A DNA stretch of 5,114 bases from Anaerolineaceae bacterium (GTDB lineage: Bacteria > Chloroflexota > Anaerolineae > 4572-78), in the NCBI GenBank assembly GCA_024762375.1, contig JANTHQ010000187.1, forward strand, positions 1 to 5,114, written 5' to 3'. Shown here in pieces: positions 1-5,114 of the stretch (its first letter is position 1; each line of letters opens with the position of its first letter). Made by a program: the position numbers and the translations under genes. The notes under the pieces were generated by a model. That model saw only the letters and a list, made by a program, of their open reading frames with translations. It was not told where the DNA came from and searched no databases.

Positions 1-482
1 TGCGCCTCGGCGGCATCCTCGATAACCAACAGGTTGTGCCGCCGGGCAATGGCGTTGATAGCGTCCATATCGGCGGGATGCCCGTACAGATGCACGGGCA
101 CGATGGCTTTGGTGCGCGGGGTGATAGCGGCTTCGATGGCGGCGGGGTCGATATTCCACGTTTCCGGCTCGGAATCGACGAAAATCGGGGTGGCGCCGGT
201 GTATGCCACCGCGTTCGCTGTGGCGACAAATGTCAGGCTGGGGACAATCACTTCATCCCCCGCGCCGATATTCAGTGCGGCGAGCACCAAATGAAGCGCA
301 ATCGTACCATTAAAGGTTGCCACGCCGTATTTCACGCCGCAAAACTCGGCGAAATTTTGTTCAAATTGGTTAACATATTTCCCCTTCGATGAAACCCAAC
401 CGGAGCGGACGCAATCGGAAACGAGTTCCAACTCGCGCTCACCGATTTTCGGTTCGGCAACGGGGATGTGGCGATTGGTCAT
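1..482 (-). CDS. DegT/DnrJ/EryC1/StrS family sugar aminotransferase, N-terminal 160 residues (runs off the left edge)
   Basis: The reading frame is open from the ATG at 480-482 to the window edge; the 3' end is missing. The family uses pyridoxal phosphate (PLP) to transaminate keto-deoxy nucleotide sugars in the cytoplasm, for example GDP-perosamine or amino sugars for surface glycans. Visible family landmarks are IPVAEP (6-11), [11 protein letters not shown] (27-37), NGTIALHL (58-65, cofactor phosphate loop), [16 protein letters not shown] (75-90), [11 protein letters not shown] (130-140) and VIEDAAEA (153-160), whose Asp156 should contact the PLP ring nitrogen. The PLP lysine lies beyond the window. 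The spacing recalls perosamine synthases (RfbE/Per), but the substrate cannot be assigned. The start is chosen because IPVAEP begins where family members begin and an AAAAGGAC ribosome binding site lies upstream. The start codon is inside an AATGACC repeat unit, giving the N-terminus MTNRH. The family call is secure; the exact reaction is not. Confidence 0.95.
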   Translation of the reverse strand, partial: MTNRHIPVAEPKIGERELELVSDCVRSGWVSSKGKYVNQFEQNFAEFCGVKYGVATFNGTIALHLVLAALNIGAGDEVIVPSLTFVATANAVAYTGATPIFVDSEPETWNIDPAAIEAAITPRTKAIVPVHLYGHPADMDAINAIARRHNLLVIEDAAEA

Positions 483-517
483 TGGTTATTTGTCCTTTTC
501 ATTGGTCATTGGTCATT
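471..517. repeat. Degenerate heptamer tandem repeat (ATTGGTC family) at the glycosyltransferase-aminotransferase junction
   Basis: On the plus strand the units GGTCATT (477-483), GGTTATT (484-490), TTTCATT (497-503), GGTCATT (504-510) and GGTCATT (511-517) are visible, interrupted at 491-496. The minus-strand unit is AATGACC. Four units carry ATG on the minus strand, and the leftmost (480-482) is the aminotransferase start. Another ATG (507-509) opens a seven-codon frame, MTNEKDK, ending at 486-488. To the right, TCATTCAC (513-520) and TATTTCAC (521-528) form a short octamer-like pair spanning the preceding gene's stop codon. Confidence 0.85.
492..499 (-). promoter_or_regulatory. Ribosome binding site of the sugar aminotransferase gene, embedded in the repeat tract
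   Basis: On the minus strand this reads AAAAGGAC, with the AGGA core at 493-496 and ten bases before the ATG at 480-482. It is the only clear Shine-Dalgarno-like sequence before any start in the window. It lies between heptamer repeat units, with one complete heptamer (484-490) between it and the start unit, so a copy-number change would shift its spacing. The function is inferred from sequence and position. Confidence 0.55.
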
Positions 518-519
518 CA

Positions 520-1986
520 CTATTTCACTGAAATGGTCGTCAAATACAAAAAATCATCGGGCGAACCATCGGCGCGCGAAAGGCGCACGCCATCCGTTTG
601 ACGGTACACCCCCACCACCAGCAAATAATCGCCGGGGGGCAATTCGGCGGGGAGTTGCAGCCCGTATCCCCGCCACCGGGCTTCATCCGGCGGAAATTGC
701 GCGGAAAATTCCGGGTCGAACAGCAATTTATCCTGCTGAACCGCCAGCGCGCCATCCGCGCCGAGCAGATGGACAAACGCCACCAGCGGCACCGATGGCG
801 TGTCAGACATTCGCCACTGCAATCGCACGCCGAGCACATCCCCCGCCGAAATGGCCTGTGCCGTCACCGCGAATTTTTCCAGTGCAATACCGCCATCAAA
901 CGGCACGGCGGCGGAAATTTCGGGCAGAGTTTGCGGAAACAGTGCGTTTCGGCTGAGTTTTCCGCTTTCCGGCAGCCAGTTTTCCGCCAGCGGAAACGCC
1001 TGCGCCGCGAGCCGGGTTTCGGCGGGACGGGGCGGGTCGGCGGGGGCGAGTGCCCGCTCATACAGCCACAGCGAATCGGTGGCGGGCAGGGGTATCTGTG
1101 TCACCGCATCGGCATCTGCAGGCAGAATGGTGGCATTTTGCCGCGCGCGCCGGTTGCCCAGCCACCATGCCGAAAATTCGAGCCGGTCGGCATCGGCAGG
1201 GAGTGAAATCCACAGCGCATCGGCGGCGGGCGCGGATGCCAACGCGGAAAAAACGGCGGTATCGGCTGGCGTCGTTTTTTGCGCCGAAAAATGCCCTGCT
1301 CCGAACAAAAATTGTCCCGTCAGCCACACCGCCAGCAGGCTCATCAGCCATACCGGCATCGTTTTCTGCCCGCGCCAGCCAAAATAGAGATTGCCACCCA
1401 CCACCAGCAGCAGAATCGCCGGGGGGAGGAGCAGATAGAGTTGCACGGGCAACCCGAAATCGGTGGGATGCAGCCACAGCGGCGGCGGAGTTTCGCCATC
1501 GAATTTGAAAAAGAGTGCCAGCCCGCCGAAAAGCAGGGTGCTGGTCAGCACGGGCCGGGGCAACAGCCCGCGCCGAATGAGCGCCCATGCAATCAGCGCG
1601 GTGATAACCGCCAGCAGCACACCGTTGGTCAGCAATCCGAGTTGCAGCGGGTTCAGTCCGGGCGCGAGATGCGCCAGCCCCATCAGTGGCACATACAGCC
1701 AAATCAACCATTTGCCGAATGTCAGCCGGAATGTGCCATCATCGCCCCACGTGCCGGGGGCATTTTCCTGCCCCGCCGACCACGCCAGCAGGTTGATGTC
1801 GGCGCGGTGGTGCTGCACCATATTGTCGGCGGCGGTGAGCAGCGCCAGTTCATCCACCGATGAAACGCCGGACGGCAGCACTAGCAGGTAGATGGCAAAA
1901 AAGAGCATCCCCGCCCAAAACGGAAAATGTCGCAGGGGCATTTGAGTGCGGATATTCAGTTTCAGGTTGAGGTGGTTGTTGGTCAT
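520..1986 (-). CDS. Short polytopic GT-C-like membrane glycosyltransferase with a C-terminal beta-sandwich module (488 aa)
   Basis: The N-terminal part is strongly hydrophobic, with probable membrane segments near residues 21-41, 94-110, 117-137, 142-160, 180-200 and 209-228. The first extracytoplasmic loop has SSVDELALLTAADNM (42-56); its Asp45-Glu46 sits where GT39/ArnT-like enzymes carry a catalytic acidic residue. Such enzymes transfer sugars from polyprenyl-phosphate donors on the outer membrane face. Residues about 303-345 resemble a linker seen in larger relatives, and 355-488 form a beta-sandwich module with FVHLLGADG (404-412) and LPAELPPGDYLLVVGVY (445-461). At 488 aa the protein looks short: the middle of the expected GT domain (after about residue 165) seems absent, so activity is uncertain. 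The first ATG (1984-1986) lies in an AATGACC repeat and has no visible ribosome binding site; a later ATG at 1939-1941 (Met16), just before the first helix, is an alternative. It starts 69 bases after the upstream gene. No specific donor can be named. Confidence 0.85.
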   Translation of the reverse strand: MTNNHLNLKLNIRTQMPLRHFPFWAGMLFFAIYLLVLPSGVSSVDELALLTAADNMVQHHRADINLLAWSAGQENAPGTWGDDGTFRLTFGKWLIWLYVPLMGLAHLAPGLNPLQLGLLTNGVLLAVITALIAWALIRRGLLPRPVLTSTLLFGGLALFFKFDGETPPPLWLHPTDFGLPVQLYLLLPPAILLLVVGGNLYFGWRGQKTMPVWLMSLLAVWLTGQFLFGAGHFSAQKTTPADTAVFSALASAPAADALWISLPADADRLEFSAWWLGNRRARQNATILPADADAVTQIPLPATDSLWLYERALAPADPPRPAETRLAAQAFPLAENWLPESGKLSRNALFPQTLPEISAAVPFDGGIALEKFAVTAQAISAGDVLGVRLQWRMSDTPSVPLVAFVHLLGADGALAVQQDKLLFDPEFSAQFPPDEARWRGYGLQLPAELPPGDYLLVVGVYRQTDGVRLSRADGSPDDFLYLTTISVK

Positions 1987-2017
1987 TGGTTAATTGGTGA
2001 TTGGTTAATTGGTTATT
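1974..2017. repeat. Degenerate 7-8 nt tandem repeat (ATTGGTC family) covering a start codon
   Basis: Six consecutive plus-strand units are visible: GGTTGTT (1974-1980), GGTCATT (1981-1987), GGTTAATT (1988-1995), GGTGATT (1996-2002), GGTTAATT (2003-2010) and GGTTATT (2011-2017). The family matches the tract at 471-517. The 488-residue gene's ATG (1984-1986) is inside the second unit, so its N-terminus MTNN is repeat-encoded. Bases 2018-2030, between this and the next array, show no clear unit. Confidence 0.85.
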
Positions 2018-2030
2018 TGTGATGCGTGAA

Positions 2031-2062
2031 ATTCGCCCATTCGCAGATTCGCAAATTATTCA
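2031..2062. repeat. Octamer tandem repeat (ATTCGCAA family) abutting the stop of the GT117-like gene
   Basis: Three octamers in exact register, ATTCGCCC (2031-2038), ATTCGCAG (2039-2046) and ATTCGCAA (2047-2054), are followed by a degenerate fourth, ATTATTCA (2055-2062). The TAA stop of the 915-residue gene (2056-2058) falls in the fourth unit. This family differs in sequence and period from the adjacent ATTGGTC-type array. It forms no strong hairpin with a T-tract, so it does not read as a terminator. Confidence 0.8.
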
Positions 2063-4803
2063 TTTTTGACTATTTTCCCCAGCGTGAAAGAATCGCCGCC
2101 GCCGGAAACCGGCAGCCGCGCGCCGGTTGTGGGCAGATAGACTCCCACCACCACCGAATACTCGCCGGGCGGCAAATCGGCGGGGAGCGAAATTTGCACC
2201 GGGTCGGTAATATATTCGCCGACTGCCCAGCCGGTGGTCGGCTCGTCACCATCGGCGGGAATGCCATCGTGCTGCGCTACCACCTGCCCGTTCGCATCCA
2301 GCACGTGGACGAACACCGAATAGACTTCGCGCATATCGCCGCGTCCCCGCCAAAAAAGTGTCAGCGGCAGATTTTCTGCGCCAGCCGAAACACCCGACGG
2401 CATTTCAAACCCGACCAGCGCCAGTTTATCATCAAAGTTGACATCCACCAATTTCCCGGCGATGGCGGGAAGGTCAAACCGGCGATTTTCTTTCGGCGAA
2501 ATTTGGGGGCCGCCCAGCGAAAAACTATCGCCGGCGGGGAAAAACCAGCGCCGCGCCGAAAGCGCCGCGCCATCGGCACGCAGCCAGCGCACCCGCACCG
2601 ACAGCGTTCCAGCACCGACGGGGGCTTCGGCGGGCACAACCACATCCACCTGCTGCCGCACCGGCTGATTTTTGCGCCATGCGCCGGTTTCGGTGGGGAT
2701 GCGCCAATCGCGCCACACCCGCCCATCGCGGTCAACCAGTTCCACCAGCAGGGTGTAATTTTCGGACGGCGGGTTGAGCGCGCGCCACAGGAATTGCACG
2801 GGATAGCCTTTTCCCTGCTGAACCCGCTTCACGCCGAAATCCACCGCATCGAGCGCAATTTCGCCCCCGAACCGCCGCCAGCCGGCGATGCCCGTCGCGG
2901 GCGAAAATTTCACTGTCACCGCACCCAAATCGAGCACACGGCTGCCGTCTGCCAGCGTCCATTCATCACCGATGCGGCTGTATATCGCTATCTGCAACCG
3001 ATATTCACCGGGCAGGATACCGGTCGGCAAATCGAGCGCATACGCCCCCAACAGCGGCAATCCGGCGGGGATGGTCGGCGCGGGATACCAGCCGGGACGG
3101 ATAGCATCATCTTTTTGCACCGCAATTGCGCCATCTGCCGCCACCAGCCGCAATGAATAGCGTGTTTTTTTCGGCAATTCCACCAGCGATTGCCAACCCA
3201 ATTGCACGCTCATTCGCCCGCCGGATGGTATTTCGGCGGGGAAATCTGCGCCGGAAAGCGCCAATTTGCCATCAAACACCGCATCCATCGGGTGTGGCAG
3301 ATTCAAAACGGGCAAAGGTTCATTTTTGGGCAGCAATCGCACCAACCGTCCCCACGGAATCAACCGGTATCGCGCCAACTCATTCGGCGACCATTCATCG
3401 AACACAGGCCCGGCGATATACAACGACCGTCCCTGCGCCAGCCAATCGGCGGCAACGGGTTCGGTGGGGGGATACAGCCCGGCAATGTCGGGGCGTAAAT
3501 GCCGGATGTGCTGCATATACCACATCGAGGTCAAATCGCCCCACGTTGCCAGCATACCGGCATCGGGTTCCAGCGGATGTGCCAGCGCATCGAGCCAGTA
3601 ATCGCGGCTGGCGGTATCCCATTTGTGGCTGAGCCAATCGAAATTGCCGCGGGCGTGCTGTGCGGGGAGTACCAACATCACCGCCACTGTCAAACCCAAA
3701 AGGCCTTGCCGCAGCAGCGAATTGGTCATTTGCAATTCGTAATTCGTAATTAAAGCGACCGCCCCGCCGGCAAACAGCGCGAAAATCAGATTGCTGGTCA
3801 GCAGAAAGGCGTTCTGCTCGCCACGACCGTATGTCAGCACGAACGGAATCGGTAGCACGAACAGCAACGCCAGCGGCACGAACCAGCGTCGCAGTGGCTG
3901 CCACAGGGCGAAAATCGCCAGCCCGGCAAACCCCCAACCGATACCGGCCCATCCCCAATCGATGGGCATCAGTCGCCCCAAATATACCGTGAAAAAATCG
4001 TGCGGCACGCGCCCCCAGTTGGTGACCACCCCGCCGGTAAAATCGGCGGCGGTAAAATAGCGCACCCAACCCGAAATACCGCTATGGTAAAAATCTGCCA
4101 GCCAACCGTGCCGAACTGCCGCGGCACGCCCCATCTGCGCGATGAGCATTTCGCCGCGAATGGGAATGTACAGATAGAGCATCACCGGGGCGGCGAAAAC
4201 CGCCAACAGCACGATTGCCCGTTTGAGTGTCGGGCGGTGGTTTTTCCACAGCAGCCACAGCATTCCGGGCAGCAGGAGCACGGTGGTGCTGTGAACGCCC
4301 AATTGCAATCCCGCAAACAGCGCGCCGAATGCAGTATTTTTGGGTTTGGGGCGGGTGAGAAAATAGAGTGCAGCCGTGAACAGCAAGAGGTTCAGCGTGT
4401 AAATTTTGGCTTCTGTTGCCCAACGCCAAAATGTCGGCAGGGTGGCGAATAACAGCACACTGCTGACCGCTGCCATTCGATAGCGCAAAACATTCTGCGC
4501 CACCCGATAGAAAATCGCCATTGCCAACGCGGCACACACCGCCGAAAAGAGATTCATCCGCCATGCAATTTCGCCGATGGGGAAAATTGCCAGCCACAAT
4601 CGCGCCGCCAGCAGATAGACCGGATAACCGGTGGGATACGTGACGCCCATCACCGCCGGGGTAAACTGAAAGAGCGCGGCATCGCCGTTGAGCACGGTTG
4701 GCGCCAGCGTGCGAAAATACGCGCCCAGCGCACCGAGAAAAATTACGGCGGCAATCGCGCGGTCGAGGGTTGTGAAGTTTCTGGTTTCAGGTTTTGGGTT
4801 CAA
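2056..4803 (-). CDS. DUF2723 / GT117-like membrane glycosyltransferase with three C-terminal beta-sandwich modules (915 aa, TTG start)
   Basis: Residues 14-381 form a polytopic domain of about ten membrane segments. The first loop, TLAPTVLNGDAALFQF (32-47) followed by YPTGYPVYLLAARLW (56-70) and WRMNLFSAVCAALAMA (81-96), is the DUF2723 signature; later marks are EAKIYTLN (131-138), GVHSTT (169-174) and WGRVPHDFF (263-271). This family (TMEM260-related) is thought to transfer sugars from lipid-linked donors at the outer face of the membrane. Residues 382-500 form a soluble region (WGDLTSMWYMQH, 421-432). Three beta-sandwich modules follow, near 506-632, 634-765 and 783-915; the last has VFVHVLDANGQ (830-840) and LPADLPPGEYSVVVGVY (873-889). 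The start is TTG at 4801-4803, the only standard start before the first helix: an in-frame TAA lies two codons upstream. No ribosome binding site is visible. Two oddities are the residue after GDAA, Leu44 where Glu is usual, and ITNYELQMTN (352-361), encoded by a heptamer repeat between the last two helices. The family call is secure; the substrate is unknown. Confidence 0.93.
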   Translation of the reverse strand: MNPKPETRNFTTLDRAIAAVIFLGALGAYFRTLAPTVLNGDAALFQFTPAVMGVTYPTGYPVYLLAARLWLAIFPIGEIAWRMNLFSAVCAALAMAIFYRVAQNVLRYRMAAVSSVLLFATLPTFWRWATEAKIYTLNLLLFTAALYFLTRPKPKNTAFGALFAGLQLGVHSTTVLLLPGMLWLLWKNHRPTLKRAIVLLAVFAAPVMLYLYIPIRGEMLIAQMGRAAAVRHGWLADFYHSGISGWVRYFTAADFTGGVVTNWGRVPHDFFTVYLGRLMPIDWGWAGIGWGFAGLAIFALWQPLRRWFVPLALLFVLPIPFVLTYGRGEQNAFLLTSNLIFALFAGGAVALITNYELQMTNSLLRQGLLGLTVAVMLVLPAQHARGNFDWLSHKWDTASRDYWLDALAHPLEPDAGMLATWGDLTSMWYMQHIRHLRPDIAGLYPPTEPVAADWLAQGRSLYIAGPVFDEWSPNELARYRLIPWGRLVRLLPKNEPLPVLNLPHPMDAVFDGKLALSGADFPAEIPSGGRMSVQLGWQSLVELPKKTRYSLRLVAADGAIAVQKDDAIRPGWYPAPTIPAGLPLLGAYALDLPTGILPGEYRLQIAIYSRIGDEWTLADGSRVLDLGAVTVKFSPATGIAGWRRFGGEIALDAVDFGVKRVQQGKGYPVQFLWRALNPPSENYTLLVELVDRDGRVWRDWRIPTETGAWRKNQPVRQQVDVVVPAEAPVGAGTLSVRVRWLRADGAALSARRWFFPAGDSFSLGGPQISPKENRRFDLPAIAGKLVDVNFDDKLALVGFEMPSGVSAGAENLPLTLFWRGRGDMREVYSVFVHVLDANGQVVAQHDGIPADGDEPTTGWAVGEYITDPVQISLPADLPPGEYSVVVGVYLPTTGARLPVSGGGDSFTLGKIVKNE
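3717..3751. repeat. Five heptamer repeats in exact 7-nt register inside the GT117-like coding sequence
   Basis: The plus-strand units are GCGAATT (3717-3723), GGTCATT (3724-3730), TGCAATT (3731-3737), CGTAATT (3738-3744) and CGTAATT (3745-3751). On the coding strand each begins with AAT. The tract is translated as part of ITNYELQMTN (residues 352-361) between the last two membrane helices, and it includes the same AATGACC unit that supplies the start codons of the two downstream genes. The reading frame stays open through it. Confidence 0.88.
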
Positions 4804-4845
4804 AGTTTAAGGTTCAAGATTTAAGGTTTTCGGTTCAAAGTTGCA
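4776..4845. repeat. Ten degenerate heptamers (GGTTCAA / GGTTTCA family) spanning the GT117-like start codon
   Basis: Ten units keep an exact 7-nt register on the plus strand: AGTTTCT, GGTTTCA, GGTTTTG, GGTTCAA, AGTTTAA, GGTTCAA, GATTTAA, GGTTTTC, GGTTCAA and AGTTGCA. The TTG start (minus strand, 4801-4803) is the end of the fourth unit (4797-4803), so the first residues of the protein, NPKPETRN, are repeat-encoded. The upstream units contain an in-frame TAA. Confidence 0.87.
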
Positions 4846-4899
4846 GAGTTGCAAATCTCACTTTCTCACCGGCATACTTTCACGCTTTCACGGTCTCAC
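4839..4899. repeat. Octamer tandem repeats (AGTTGCAG and CTTTCAC families) spanning the end of the right-edge membrane gene
   Basis: Two AGTTGCAG-type octamers (4839-4846, 4847-4854) overlap the end of the heptamer array. They run into AATCTCAC (4854-4861) and TTTCTCAC (4862-4869), then a six-base break (4870-4875), then ACTTTCAC (4876-4883), GCTTTCAC (4884-4891) and GGTCTCAC (4892-4899). The upstream gene's TGA stop (4880-4882) lies in the ACTTTCAC unit, so its C-terminal ETVKA is repeat-encoded. Together with the heptamers, the whole gap at 4804-4879 is low-complexity repeat with no clear promoter or terminator. Confidence 0.85.
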
Positions 4900-5114
4900 G
4901 CACCAGCAGCACCGCCCAACCGCCGAGAAGCAGTACCAGCACAAACATCACCGCAAAAGTAGTTTGGATACCCGGCGATGTCGCCGTGCGAATGGGGTCT
5001 TGCGGATGCAGTACCAACGGCGCAGACACAGTGGTGAACCACATCACACCCACCAGCGCGATATTCACCAGCGCGCGCAGTCGCTGCCACGGCAGCCAGC
5101 TCGCCACCGTTTTG
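4880..5114 (-). CDS. Two-helix membrane protein of unknown function, C-terminal part (runs off the right edge)
   Basis: The last 77 codons before a TGA at 4880-4882 are visible, and the frame stays open to the window edge. Two hydrophobic segments, LVNIALVGVMWFTTVSAPLV and TFAVMFVLVLLLGGWAVLLV, are separated by a polar loop (HPQDPIRTATSPGIQT) and preceded by an amphipathic stretch, SWLPWQRLRAL. A GTG at 5105-5107 could start a complete 75-residue protein, but its upstream region is outside the window, so a longer gene cut by the edge is equally possible. I do not recognise the family. The repeat-derived tail RETVKA ends the protein. It is 76 bases upstream of the GT117-like gene on the same strand, which suggests but does not prove a shared role in surface glycan assembly. 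Having two well-formed helices with ordinary loop composition favours a real gene. Confidence 0.65.
   Translation of the reverse strand, partial: KTVASWLPWQRLRALVNIALVGVMWFTTVSAPLVLHPQDPIRTATSPGIQTTFAVMFVLVLLLGGWAVLLVRETVKA

Noticed and set aside
483..535. Terminator in the gap before the aminotransferase, including the small inverted repeat TTTCACTGAAA (523-533)
   Set aside because: The arms are five bases with a one-base loop, there is no GC-rich stem or T-tract, and the palindrome lies within the coding end of the previous gene.
36..1891. Several plus-strand open frames of 86-202 codons
   Set aside because: They are antisense to the aminotransferase and the short glycosyltransferase, overlap one another in different frames and contain no family motifs.
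2026..3156. A 376-codon open frame on the plus strand
   Set aside because: It lies wholly antisense to the clear GT117-like gene, has the Arg/His/Gly/Pro-rich composition of a shadow frame in GC-rich DNA, shows no recognisable domain and begins in repeat sequence.
3717..3751. Frameshift or gene boundary inside the 915-residue frame, with a new gene starting at the ATG of the internal AATGACC unit
   Set aside because: The frame continues unbroken, and membrane segments and the soluble region on both sides fit one DUF2723-type protein, so a single gene is the simpler reading.
4804..4879. Promoter in the AT-rich repeat tract (TTGAAC with TTAAAT or TTAAAC)
   Set aside because: The -35-like and -10-like boxes occur only because the repeat recurs every 7 nt, and no pair has a spacing near 17 bases.
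4776..4899. CRISPR array
   Set aside because: The units are 7-8 nt, directly abutting and degenerate, with no unique spacers between them.
1..5114. Mobile element, phage or defence system
   Set aside because: No transposase, integrase, terminal inverted repeats, target duplications or defence domains are visible; composition looks uniform across the genes.

Overview
The window carries four genes, all on the minus strand, so transcription runs from the right edge to the left. In that order they are: the 3' end of a small two-helix membrane protein (right edge), a large DUF2723/GT117-type membrane protein with three C-terminal beta-sandwich modules, a shorter polytopic protein that looks like a cut-down GT-C glycosyltransferase with one such module, and the 5' part of a DegT/DnrJ/EryC1/StrS sugar aminotransferase (left edge). 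The gaps are 76, 69 and 37 bases and no terminator-like hairpin was seen, so they could be one transcription unit. No convincing gene lies on the plus strand, and no RNA gene, CRISPR array, insertion sequence or phage element was seen. No stretch over 300 bases lacks a gene.

The likely source is an environmental member of the Chloroflexota, perhaps Anaerolineae-like. This is inferred from family style only: large membrane glycosyltransferases ending in modules with a 'VHLLDADG ... LPADLPPGEY ... VGVY' signature are, from memory, typical of that phylum. The genes fit cell-surface or secreted glycan synthesis: the aminotransferase would make an amino-deoxy nucleotide sugar in the cytoplasm, and the two membrane proteins would transfer lipid-carrier-linked sugars on the outer face. 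The donor and acceptor cannot be told from the sequence.

The most unusual aspect is not a gene. All three gene junctions consist largely of short-period (7 or 8 nt) degenerate tandem repeats of several sequence families, and these run into the coding regions. All three visible start codons lie inside heptamer units, and two stop codons lie in or directly against octamer arrays. A fifth tract, five heptamers in exact register, sits in frame inside the GT117-like gene and encodes ITNYELQMTN between two membrane helices. Other points worth checking are the apparently missing middle of the short glycosyltransferase, the loss of an expected acidic residue in the GT117-like active-site loop, the TTG start without a visible ribosome binding site, and strong DNA-level similarity between C-terminal modules of the two adjacent glycosyltransferases. 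I do not see a clearly new defence or mobile system here.
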